Source of the DNA: Poriferisodalis sp965116715
Lineage (GTDB): Bacteria; Actinomycetota; Acidimicrobiia; Acidimicrobiales; Poriferisodalaceae
DNA length: 64,000 bases
Reading direction: 5' to 3'
Assembly: GCA_965116715.1 (NCBI GenBank)
Contig: OZ220724.1
Location: 2,728,001-2,792,000, forward strand
Shown: piece by piece, positions 33,181 through 45,359 of the stretch
Position numbering within the stretch: position 1 is the first letter of the stretch
Layout of the letters: each line of letters starts with the position of its first letter
Notes under the pieces: model-generated
Databases searched by the model: none
Seen by the model: the letters and a program-made list of their open reading frames with translations, nothing else
What the model was told of the DNA's origin: nothing
Program-made: the position numbers and the translations under genes

Positions 33181-33672
33181 GGCGCTTCGCGTTTGCGCGT
33201 GGAGTAGCCGGATGAGTGTGCCCGTGACATAGGCAGGGATCCCCCAGAATCGGAGGTGTTCGTAGCCCCGAGTCGGGAGGATCCCTGTGGCTGTTGACCT
33301 TACGCGTGCGTTGGTGCTGATCGTCGGGCTGGGTCCCGGTGTGGCGGTCACCGAGGTTGGGGGTCGCCGCGGCGGGCCGCTGCGGATCGGTGTCGAGTTG
33401 ACCGCCCGTCCGTGCTGTGTGGGCTGCGGGGGCGGTGTGTGGGCGCATGGCAGCAGTGCACCGCTGGGGCGCTGCGCTGCTGGCCGCCGACGCCGGCCCG
33501 CACCGACGGCGTCACGGCGTTGGGCTGGGCGGTGATGGACCTGTCGGGCCCCTACCGCAAAGCGTTCTCCGACACCGTGCCCCACGCCGCCCAGATCGCG
33601 GACCCGTTCCATGTGATCAAGCTCGCCAACAGCACCATCGACGACGTGCGCCGCCGCGTGTGGTGGGTCTAG
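33181..33672 (+). mobile_element. ISL3-family transposase remnant, right-hand copy
   Basis: The left end at 33181 equals the outer end of the inverted copy at 30162. A GTG at 33287 opens the transposase (V-D-L-T-R-A-L-V-L-I-V, then C-C-V-G-C-G). After W-A-H-G the frame changes and a large part is missing. Bases from about 33500 encode M-D-L-S-G-P-Y-R-K, then D-P-F-H-V-I-K-L-A-N, from the catalytic core of ISL3 transposases. An IS5-family element interrupts it at CTAG (33669-33672). No intact ISL3 transposase remains in the window. Confidence 0.75.
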
Positions 33673-34955
33673 CAGGCTGTTGAAATTCGGTGGTTTGGGC
33701 GGGTTTGGGTGCTGGTTCGGGTTTGTGTGAGGGTTGGGGTGGTGGTGTTGGCTGGCGGTGCGGGGCGACGTTGGCCCTGTCGGGCCGGTCGGGGTGTCTG
33801 CTCAGGTGGTGTCGGTGTCGAGTGTGGCTATGCGGACGAGGTTGTAGGTGGCGGCGCCGATGAGGAACCAGGCCCGGTTGCGGGCTTGTCCTTTGTGTCG
33901 CAGCTTGTGTCCTCCGGCGATGGTCTTGATCCATCCGAAGGGCTCCTCGACGCGTTTTCGGACCCGTTGAGAGATCGTGTAGCCGTCGTGGCGGGTGGTG
34001 CGCCGGTCGATGGCGGAGCGCCGCCTGGTGGTGTTCTGGGCGACGTGGGGCGTGAACCCGGCCTTGCGGGCGTCGGCCACGAATCCCTTGGTGTCGTAGT
34101 TCTTGTCGCCGCCGACGGTGCGCCGCCGCCGCCGTCGGGGGGCTCGTCGCAGCATCGCGGCGGCGGTGTCGCGCTCGGCGTAGCCGTCTGCTTGGGTGAG
34201 CTCGGCGTCGACGATGAGGCCGTTGCGGTTCTCGACCATCAGGTGCCCCATGAAAGCGAGCATCGCCGGGGCCCCTTTCGACTTGCGATACAGGCGAGCC
34301 TCGGGATCGGTCGTGGACTGGTGGGTGTCGTTGCGGCGGCGGGCGCCCCGGAAGTCCTCCTCGGCGTTGCGGCCCTTGCCCGGCTCGCCGCCGCCGGGCG
34401 CGGCTTTGGGCTTGAAGCTCTTGTGCGACGCCCACGCCTCCAGCAAGGTGCCGTCCACGCTGAAATGATCGCTCGAGCAATACCGGCGCAGCTGAGCCCG
34501 CCGAACCACAGCAGCGAAGAACCGATCCGCTATCTCATGATCCAACAGCCGCTCGCGGTTCTTCGAGAACGTCGACGCGTCAAAAGAGCGCTCGTCGATG
34601 CGCAACCCCAAGAACCACTTGAACAACATGTCGTAGCTCAAACGCTCGCAGAACGCCCGCTCCGAGCGCACCGAGTACAACGCCATCAACACCGACGCCT
34701 TCAACAACACCTCAGGCGGCACGCTGGGCCGGCCCCGATCCGCATACATCGCCCCCAGCTCACCGTCGAGCTCTTCAAGCACCCCCTCCACCAACGCCCT
34801 GATCCGCCGTATCGGATGATCCGCGCTGATCAGATCCTCAGTCGACAACGTCGACAGCATCGCCATCTGGGCATCAACAGTTCCACGCATCCCCACAGTG
34901 TCCCGCGCCCACCCAACCAACGCGAGCACCAAACACCGACTATTTCAGCACCCTG
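33673..34955 (-). mobile_element. IS5-family insertion sequence, apparently complete
   Basis: The element is 1283 bp long and bounded by imperfect inverted repeats: CAGGCTGTTGAAATTCGGTG on the left and, reading inward from 34955, CAGGGTGCTGAAATAGTCGG. CTAG occurs directly on both sides (33669-33672 and 34956-34959), the expected 4-bp target duplication. One transposase gene fills it. Intact ends and gene suggest a recent insertion that may still be mobile. Confidence 0.85.
33802..34890 (-). CDS. IS5-family transposase
   Basis: The 362-residue DDE transposase has D in S-V-D-G-T-L-L-E-A-W, a second D in G-D-K-N-Y-D-T-K-G-F, and E in V-E-E-P-F-G-W-I-K-T. These are the three catalytic residues in family order. 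The N-terminal D-H-P-I-R-R-I-R and P-P-E-V-L-L-K-A motifs are shared with IS5-type DUF772 domains. I prefer the ATG at 34890; a TTG at 34932 is also in frame. The gene lies entirely within the element bounded by the CTAG duplication and needs no frameshift. Confidence 0.9.
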   Translation of the reverse strand: MRGTVDAQMAMLSTLSTEDLISADHPIRRIRALVEGVLEELDGELGAMYADRGRPSVPPEVLLKASVLMALYSVRSERAFCERLSYDMLFKWFLGLRIDERSFDASTFSKNRERLLDHEIADRFFAAVVRRAQLRRYCSSDHFSVDGTLLEAWASHKSFKPKAAPGGGEPGKGRNAEEDFRGARRRNDTHQSTTDPEARLYRKSKGAPAMLAFMGHLMVENRNGLIVDAELTQADGYAERDTAAAMLRRAPRRRRRRTVGGDKNYDTKGFVADARKAGFTPHVAQNTTRRRSAIDRRTTRHDGYTISQRVRKRVEEPFGWIKTIAGGHKLRHKGQARNRAWFLIGAATYNLVRIATLDTDTT

Positions 34956-35178
34956 CTAGGGGTTGAGTCCCGGTGTTGGCTGCAGTTTCGATTTGGAAGA
35001 AGGCGCCGACTTCACGCCCGACTGACTGCGCGGCGTTCGGAAGCTCGGCAGTCATATGGTATATGCATAGTCGAACATTTGGTTGTTCAATTGTCTGACT
35101 TTTGGTCGGTTAGAGAACCTTCATTTGGTATATTCTGCAACAGGCTGCCAGTGAGCGCGAGATGGGAAGCGAGGGGGC

Positions 35179-36459
35179 GTGCCCGATGGAGTGAGCGAAT
35201 CGCAGGCGATCGGCTACCTGCCACGAGTCATCGACGCCGAGGTCCGGGAGTGCCTGAGGGGTTTGCCGGCCGTGCTCATCGAAGGGCCGCGGGCTTGTGG
35301 AAAGACGTCCACCGGGCGGCAGCACTCGTCCAGCGAGGTGATGTTCGGCGCCGACGCCACGGCGCGCTCCGCTGCCGAAGTTGACCCTCGCCGCCTGCTG
35401 CGGGGACCTCGGCCTCGACTCCTCGACGAGTGGCAGCTCGTTCCCAGCATCTGGAACCAAGTGCGGGCTGCCGCAGACGAAGCCGGCGGTGCGGGCAGCT
35501 TCATCCTCACCGGCTCGGCCACCCCCGCTGACGATCTGGCGCGTCACACCGGCACCGGCCGCATCACTCGCGTGCAGATGCGCCCCATGTCGCTCTATGA
35601 GTCGGGTCTTTCCACTGGAGAGATCGGCATGCGCGAACTGTTCGTTGCGAGTACCGACTCCGCCGCTGCCGCCGAGGCCGACCTCGGCGATCTCATCGAC
35701 GCCATCTGCCGCGGCGGATGGCCTGCCTGCCACACGATGGAGCTCGCTGCCGCCCAGAGCTACTGCCTCGGCTACATCAACGAGGTCAGTCGAGCTGACA
35801 TCGCTCAGCTCGCCGGTGAGCGACGCAACCCCACCGGCGTCATGCGACTCATCCGATCCCTCGCCCGCAATGTCGCGTCGGAGGCGTCCGAGCGCACGCT
35901 CGCATCCGACACCGGTGGTCAGGTGCCGTTGCACCGCACGACCGTGGCGACCTACCTCGACTGCTTGCGACGGCTTCTGGTCGTCGAAGAGCTCCCGGCG
36001 TGGACAGCAGACTTGCGTTCACGTGCTCGCCTCCGGCAAAGCCCCAAGCGGCTGTTCACTGATCCGTCGCTGGCGGTAGCGGCACTGAGAGCCAACCCGG
36101 CTCGGCTCGATGCTGACCATGCGCTGCTCGGCTTGCTGTTCGAAGCGCTTGTGGTGCGGGACCTGCGGGTCTATGCCCAGGCACAAGGCGGCGAACTTCA
36201 CCATTACCGCGACAGCACGGGACTCGAAGTCGACATCATCATTGAGCGCGGCGACGGCCAGTGGATCGCCATAGAAGTCAAACTCGGTGCCAGCGCGGCT
36301 ATCGACGGTGCCGCTGCTGGGCTGCTCAAGCTTCGCGACCGCGTCGACACAACTGTGCTCGGCCCGCCGTCGAATCTCGTGGTCGTCACGGCCACCGGCT
36401 ACGGCTACCGCCGCCCCGACGGCGTGCTCGTGGTGCCCCTTACCGCCCTCGGACCCTGA
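35179..36459 (+). CDS. DUF4143 AAA ATPase with C-terminal nuclease-like domain
   Basis: The 426-residue protein has a Walker A-like loop, E-G-P-R-A-C-G-K-T-S, near residue 35 and L-L-D-E-W-Q (Walker B) near 80. F-I-L-T-G-S-A-T-P follows at about 113 as sensor 1. The C-terminal DUF4143 part ends with E-V-D-I-I-I-E-R and A-I-E-V-K-L-G, a PD-(D/E)XK-like D ... E-x-K pattern. The role of this widespread family is unsettled; many copies lie near mobile elements. It starts at GTG 35179. The leader (34960-35178) is A+T-rich but shows no clear promoter. A decayed second copy lies at 29371-29582. Confidence 0.86.
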   Translation: MPDGVSESQAIGYLPRVIDAEVRECLRGLPAVLIEGPRACGKTSTGRQHSSSEVMFGADATARSAAEVDPRRLLRGPRPRLLDEWQLVPSIWNQVRAAADEAGGAGSFILTGSATPADDLARHTGTGRITRVQMRPMSLYESGLSTGEIGMRELFVASTDSAAAAEADLGDLIDAICRGGWPACHTMELAAAQSYCLGYINEVSRADIAQLAGERRNPTGVMRLIRSLARNVASEASERTLASDTGGQVPLHRTTVATYLDCLRRLLVVEELPAWTADLRSRARLRQSPKRLFTDPSLAVAALRANPARLDADHALLGLLFEALVVRDLRVYAQAQGGELHHYRDSTGLEVDIIIERGDGQWIAIEVKLGASAAIDGAAAGLLKLRDRVDTTVLGPPSNLVVVTATGYGYRRPDGVLVVPLTALGP

Positions 36460-36699
36460 ACAGCGGCCAGCCTGTGGGCTGCATCTGGCGCCGAGCCAAC
36501 AACAAGCATCCGATGTTGGTTATTCGCTTGGTAGCACACATGAGGCCCGAGTCATGTTGCTTCATGGCCAATGCAACCGAGTCGACGGCTTTCGCCGACG
36601 TGTCCGATGTCGCACGGCGACGAACAATTGTCACACCCCTCATCAAAGATGCCGGAAGGCAGACGGGCAGCAAGTCAGTCACTGTATGGGAGGTGCATT

Positions 36700-38427
36700 G
36701 TGCGAGCATTCGGGGGGATGGCAGCTAGATCGGGCGAAGAGTCGATCGCCGATGTGCGCAAGTTCGGCATCGACGACGAACAGGCGCTGTGCGCCGCCGC
36801 TTGGATGCTGGCGCGCGGTGGTGCGCTTGCCGAACTGAGCGGTGCCGAAGAGTCGTTGGTTCGTGCTACGTCAGGAGTGCAGTCGCCGGGAGCGCTGGAC
36901 TTCTTGCAGGCGGCGATCCATGCGGGCGGCGACCCGCTGGGCACGGCCTATCTGCGGCTGCGTTCGGCCCAACGCCGTCGTGGACAGGGGGCGACGTATT
37001 CCCCCGCGGCGCTGGTCAAGCCGATGTCGGACTGGCTGGCCAGCTACGGGCAGCCGGGGCGCGTGGTTGACCCAGGCGCGGGTTCGGGGCGATTCCTGTG
37101 CGCGGCTGGGCTTTCGCTGCCGAAGGCGGAGCTTGTGGCAGTCGAACTCGATCCGCTGGCCGCACTGACCACCCGCGCAAATCTGACAGTCCTTGGTTTC
37201 GACCGGAGATCGCAGTTGCAAGTGTGCGACTACCGCTCGCTGAGGCTGCCGCCGACGAGCGACCCGACGGCCTTCATTGGCAACCCGCCGTATGTGCGCC
37301 ATCACGGCATCTCGCCGGAATGGAAAGACTGGCTTCGTCGCCGCGCCGCTGAGTTGGGTCTGAAAGCATCGGCGCTCTCGGGGCTGCACGTTCACTTCCT
37401 GCTCGCAACCGCACATCTCGCACGAACGGGTGACTACGGCGTCTTCGTCACATCGTCCGAATGGCTGGACGTCGGCTACGGACAACTCGTACGCGAACTG
37501 GTCGCAGGGCCGCTGGGCGGCCTGTCGGTGCACATCTTGGATGCCCGAGCGCATGCCTTTGCTGACGCAATGACCACAGCGACCGTGACTGCGTTCGAAG
37601 TCGGCCAGCAGCGGCGCCCGGTTCGGATACGTGCGGTCGCCTCGGCCGAAGATCTTGGAGAACTGCATGGCGGCACATCATTTGACCGCGCAGAACTGCG
37701 TTCGACGCCGCGCTGGTCTTCGCTGCTGAAGCCAAGGGTCTCGGTGCCGCGAGAGTTCGTGTCGCTCGGGGAGCTGTGCCGGGTTCACCGTGGGACGGCC
37801 ACAGGTGCGAATGCAGTGTGGGTGACTGGTCAGGACGATCCGCGGCTGCCCCCGGAGGTGCTCAGACCAACGGTGACCAAGGCATCGGAGCTCTTCAGTC
37901 TCGGTTCAGCCGTCCTCAGCGACGACAGCGCGTTGCGGGCCGTCATCGATCTGCCGGCCGACTTGGACGTGTTCGAAGCAGACGACCGTGCGATGGTCGA
38001 TGCGTTCCTGTGCGCAGCACGCAGCGCCGGGGTTGCTGACGGCTATATCGCGCGCCACCGGCGACCGTGGTGGTCGGTCAAGCTGCGCGAACCAGCACCC
38101 ATTCTGGCTACGTACATGGCCCGCAGACCGCCGACGTTCGTGCGCAATGTTGTCGGCGCCCGCAACCTCAACAACGTGCATGGCCTCTACCCGGTCGAGC
38201 CGATGTCGGAAGCAGCACTGTGCAGGCTGGCAGGTGTGCTGCGCGCTCGCGCCAGCGTGACCGGAGGTCGCACATACGCAGGCGGCCTCGCCAAGTTCGA
38301 GCCCAGGGAGATGGAGCAGATCATGGTCCCTCCTGCGAAATGGCTTGAATCGGAGGTGTCGCTGGCATCCTTGTTGCCAAGCGAAGAAGTCGCAGGCGGC
38401 CGAGCCGCGGCATGGGGGGGCTGCTGA
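36700..38427 (+). CDS. N6-adenine DNA methyltransferase (TaqI-like, class I)
   Basis: The 575-residue protein shows the SAM-binding motif I, D-P-G-A-G-S-G, at 124-130 and the catalytic motif IV, N-P-P-Y, at 195-198. The order matches gamma-type adenine methylases such as M.TaqI, with a long C-terminal target-recognition half. I start at GTG 36700 because GGGAGG lies seven bases upstream; ATG 36718 is the alternative. The stop overlaps the start of the cytosine methylase gene, and a GHKL ATPase follows, so these three form one operon. The 240 bp before it hold nothing I can identify. Confidence 0.86.
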   Translation: MRAFGGMAARSGEESIADVRKFGIDDEQALCAAAWMLARGGALAELSGAEESLVRATSGVQSPGALDFLQAAIHAGGDPLGTAYLRLRSAQRRRGQGATYSPAALVKPMSDWLASYGQPGRVVDPGAGSGRFLCAAGLSLPKAELVAVELDPLAALTTRANLTVLGFDRRSQLQVCDYRSLRLPPTSDPTAFIGNPPYVRHHGISPEWKDWLRRRAAELGLKASALSGLHVHFLLATAHLARTGDYGVFVTSSEWLDVGYGQLVRELVAGPLGGLSVHILDARAHAFADAMTTATVTAFEVGQQRRPVRIRAVASAEDLGELHGGTSFDRAELRSTPRWSSLLKPRVSVPREFVSLGELCRVHRGTATGANAVWVTGQDDPRLPPEVLRPTVTKASELFSLGSAVLSDDSALRAVIDLPADLDVFEADDRAMVDAFLCAARSAGVADGYIARHRRPWWSVKLREPAPILATYMARRPPTFVRNVVGARNLNNVHGLYPVEPMSEAALCRLAGVLRARASVTGGRTYAGGLAKFEPREMEQIMVPPAKWLESEVSLASLLPSEEVAGGRAAAWGGC

Positions 38428-39557
38428 TGGACGCGCACGACCGGCACGCCAACCGAGACGGCGTGGCAGCGACAGCATCGAGCAGCGACGTTGCCGGCCC
38501 GTCCGCTGGCCGTCGTATCGCCGCGGTGGACCTCTTCTGTGGGATCGGAGGCTTGTCGCACGGCTTGGCCTCTGCTGGGGTCGAAGTTGTGGCAGGCATC
38601 GACGTAGACGGCTCCTGCAAGTTCCCCTTCGAGGCCAACATGGACGGTGCACAGTTCATCAAACGCGACATCTGTGACGTCACGGCCGAAGAACTGTCCG
38701 ACCTCTGGCCCGAGGGTGCGACGAGGCTCCTGGCCGGGTGCGCACCGTGCCAGCCGTTCTCGTCGTACCGCAAGGGCGTGAGCTCGTCGAATGACGACCG
38801 ATGGGGGCTCTTGCACGAGTTCGGCCGTCTGGTCGAAGAGACGCAACCTGAGTTCGTCACGACCGAGAACGTCCCCCGCATTGAGGGCAAGGCCGTATTC
38901 GCGGACTTCGTGGCGATGCTCAATGACCTCGAATACTCCGTCGACAGCGACATCCGCAGGTGTACCGACTACGGACTCGCGCAGAACCGTCGTCGCCTCG
39001 TGCTGGTCGCTTCCCGGCTCGGCACGGCCGCGGTCCCGGCCGGAGATCAGAGCAACCAGCCACCCAAGACTGTCCGGCAGGCGATTGGGGGCCTGCCCGC
39101 CATCGAGGCCGGCGGTGCCGATGAAGCCGACCCGGTGCATCGCAGTCGCGGCCTGTCAGCGCTCAACCGAATGCGGATGGAAGCATCTACGCCGGGCGGC
39201 ACGTGGCGCGACTGGGACGAGAAACTGCGAGCTCCCTGTCATCGCCGCGCCAGCGGGGCTGCGTTCAAGAACGTCTACGCCCGTATGCAATGGGACAAGC
39301 CGTCCCCAACGATCACGACTTACTTCCATAACTTCGGCGCGGGCCGCTTCGGCCACCCGGAGCAACACCGCACTATCTCGTTGCGAGAAGCCGCCATTCT
39401 CCAAGGCTTCCCCGAAAACTACCGGTTCGCCCCAGACGGCGAAGCCGCGCCATTGACGACATTGGGCAGGCACATCGGCAACGCCGTCCCGCCGCCGCTT
39501 GGAGAAGCCATCGGCAGGTCTCTGCTCGACACGCTGGCCGGGGAGGTCGCGTCATGA
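38427..39557 (+). CDS. C5-cytosine DNA methyltransferase
   Basis: Motifs of cytosine-5 methylases are in order: I, D-L-F-C-G-I-G-G-L; IV, G-C-A-P-C-Q-P-F-S-S-Y with the catalytic Cys; VI, E-N-V-P-R-I; VIII, Q-N-R-R-R-L-V-L; X, G-N-A-V-P-P-P-L. The 376-residue size is normal. The ATG at 38427 overlaps the previous stop, and its own stop overlaps the next start by four bases, so translation is coupled. A cytosine and an adenine methylase in one operon with an ATPase-nuclease suggest a restriction system in which both bases of a site, or both strands, are modified. Confidence 0.93.
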   Translation: MDAHDRHANRDGVAATASSSDVAGPSAGRRIAAVDLFCGIGGLSHGLASAGVEVVAGIDVDGSCKFPFEANMDGAQFIKRDICDVTAEELSDLWPEGATRLLAGCAPCQPFSSYRKGVSSSNDDRWGLLHEFGRLVEETQPEFVTTENVPRIEGKAVFADFVAMLNDLEYSVDSDIRRCTDYGLAQNRRRLVLVASRLGTAAVPAGDQSNQPPKTVRQAIGGLPAIEAGGADEADPVHRSRGLSALNRMRMEASTPGGTWRDWDEKLRAPCHRRASGAAFKNVYARMQWDKPSPTITTYFHNFGAGRFGHPEQHRTISLREAAILQGFPENYRFAPDGEAAPLTTLGRHIGNAVPPPLGEAIGRSLLDTLAGEVAS

Positions 39558-41554
39558 CCGAGCAATCGCCGTTCACGATGACCATCGACATGGGCGCCCT
39601 CGAGGCACTCGGCATCAAGCTCTACAGCAATGCAGCCGCGGTCCTCACTGAACTTGTCGCAAACGCCTACGACGCCGACGCGACGCTTGTGCAGATCGAA
39701 TGGAACATCAACGAATCCAGCGTCATTGTGTCCGACAATGGCAGCGGGATGACCCAGCAAGAACTCAATGATCGCTTTCTCGTCACTGGGTATCAGAAGC
39801 GGCTCATCGAAGGATCACATTCCACGAAGTGGAACCGCCGATTCATGGGCCGTAAGGGTATCGGCAAACTGAGTGTTTTCTCGATTGCGGATGAGGTCTT
39901 CGTCTATACGACGAAAGAAGACGAAACTACTGGATGCAGGATCGTAGTTGAGGATCTCAAGAGGCGAATAGCGTCTCGTCAGGACTATCACCCTGAGCAG
40001 GTTCAGGTTCCCGCAGAGCACACGGGCAAGGGTACGACCATTGTTCTGAACCGCCTGAGCAGCAAGCGCGTGTCCCTGACGGCATCAGCTCTCCGCAAGC
40101 GGCTCGCCCGACGATTCGACGTACTTGACCAGACCCCTCCAGAACAGGGTGGCTTCAGAATTGAGATCGACGGTGAGCAGCTGACTTTTGAAGACCGACA
40201 GGAGCTTAAGCGACTTGAGTTCCTGTGGGAGTTCGGCGAACGACGGCTGCCGGGTCATGCGTTGCCCGAAGGAATCAAGAGGTATGTACTCAATGACCGC
40301 AATGTTGCCGGCCGCGAGGATTGGGAGGTACGCGGCTGGATCGGCACTGCCAGAACCCCGTCGGATTTAGCTGACGACGGCGAGGGAGGCTCACTCAAGA
40401 ACATCATGGTGCTGGCCCGCAAGCGCCCAATTCATGAAGGAATCATCGACAAGCTCGACTTCTCACGAGTGTTCGGCAACTACGTGACGGGTCAGATTGA
40501 GGCAGATTTCCTTGATGTCGATGATGAGGACGACATTGCGACGAGCGACCGCCAGCGCCTTATCGAGGACGACCCACGCGTGCAGGGGTTGCATCTATTT
40601 CTGCGAGAGGCATTCAAATCAGCCTCGGATCAATGGAATGCCGAGCGACCTAAGCGCAAGTCCAAAGACGCTTTCGAGGAATTCCCAGAACTGGAAGCTT
40701 GGCGGGATTCACTGCCCGGCTGGCAGCAGGAGCCCGCGACGAAAATGATCTCCACCATCGCGGCATTGACGTTAGATCAAGCCAACGAACGAAAGCACCG
40801 AGCGTCGCTCTATCGCTCAGGCGTGCTCGCCTTCGCACGCATCGGGCTGCGCGAGAAATCGGACGAACTCGACCAATTGAGCACGCTTGATTCTCAACAT
40901 CTGTTGCAGCTTTTTGGCGCTCAGGAAGAATACGAGGCAAGTCTCTGGTCAGACATTCTCCGAGGGCGTGTTCAGGCCGTCCAGAAGCTAGAAGACCTCG
41001 CTGACGACAACGAGGTGGAACGTGTGGTGCAAGAGCATGTGTTCAAGAATCTGTGGCTCTTGGATCCATCGTGGGAAAGGGCCACCGAAGACGCTCATAT
41101 GGAGCAATCTCTCAACAAGATCGCGCCGGACATCTTTCCAATCGACGACCGAGGGGACGAAATCACCGGTCGGATCGACATTCGATACCGAAAAGCGGCA
41201 GGTTCCCACGTGATTGTGGAAATGAAGCGCTATGAGAGGTCGTGCAGCATTGATGAGCTGATGACACAAGGGCAGAAGTACTATGGCGGGCTCAGTTCAG
41301 TATTAGAGCAAGAGGATCGTAGCCATGAGTCCGTGGAGGTTGTCTTCGTCTTGGGACAGCACCCACGTGTGACCGGAAGTCACAGGTACAAGGACGACAG
41401 GGAATACATCTCACGTCGCCTAGATGAAATCGACGGACGCTATGTCTTATACCGTGCTCTTATTCGCGATGCGTTGAACCAGTATCAGGAATATCTTGAC
41501 GCCACTATGCCTCATGAGTTGGAGCAGCTGTTGCGGTCACTCGAAGCCGAATAG
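39554..41554 (+). CDS. MORC/MutL-like GHKL ATPase with PD-(D/E)XK-like C-terminus (putative restriction subunit)
   Basis: The N-terminal third is a GHKL ATPase: N box E-L-V-A-N-A-Y-D-A at 33-41, D-N-G-S-G-M at 61-66 and G-R-K-G-I-G-K-L-S at 99-107. After a long helical middle the last 130 residues contain G-R-I-D-I-R-Y (D542) and V-I-V-E-M-K-R (E556, K558), a PD-(D/E)XK nuclease pattern. Iyer and Aravind described MutL/MORC-like ATPases as parts of restriction-modification loci, and this operon fits. It would cleave DNA lacking the marks set by the two upstream methylases. G+C is lower than in the methylase genes. I know of no measured specificity. Confidence 0.8.
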   Translation: MTEQSPFTMTIDMGALEALGIKLYSNAAAVLTELVANAYDADATLVQIEWNINESSVIVSDNGSGMTQQELNDRFLVTGYQKRLIEGSHSTKWNRRFMGRKGIGKLSVFSIADEVFVYTTKEDETTGCRIVVEDLKRRIASRQDYHPEQVQVPAEHTGKGTTIVLNRLSSKRVSLTASALRKRLARRFDVLDQTPPEQGGFRIEIDGEQLTFEDRQELKRLEFLWEFGERRLPGHALPEGIKRYVLNDRNVAGREDWEVRGWIGTARTPSDLADDGEGGSLKNIMVLARKRPIHEGIIDKLDFSRVFGNYVTGQIEADFLDVDDEDDIATSDRQRLIEDDPRVQGLHLFLREAFKSASDQWNAERPKRKSKDAFEEFPELEAWRDSLPGWQQEPATKMISTIAALTLDQANERKHRASLYRSGVLAFARIGLREKSDELDQLSTLDSQHLLQLFGAQEEYEASLWSDILRGRVQAVQKLEDLADDNEVERVVQEHVFKNLWLLDPSWERATEDAHMEQSLNKIAPDIFPIDDRGDEITGRIDIRYRKAAGSHVIVEMKRYERSCSIDELMTQGQKYYGGLSSVLEQEDRSHESVEVVFVLGQHPRVTGSHRYKDDREYISRRLDEIDGRYVLYRALIRDALNQYQEYLDATMPHELEQLLRSLEAE

Positions 41555-41654
41555 CTGATCCTGGACTTGCAGGGGACTTGATGGGCTTCAAGGCGGAGGT
41601 TGGCTGCCCGGCTTGCTCGCGGAGCGACGAGCATGGTCAGAGGTGTAGGGCATC

Positions 41655-45355
<3,701 letters not shown>

Positions 45356-45359
<4 letters not shown>

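Noticed and set aside
36571..36699. Longer N-terminus for the adenine methylase starting at 36571
   Set aside because: No ribosome-binding site there and a low-complexity leader; GTG 36700 has a strong GGGAGG at proper spacing.
36460..36699. Possible small gene between the DUF4143 and methylase genes
   Set aside because: Short frames on both strands lack a ribosome-binding site and any recognisable motif.
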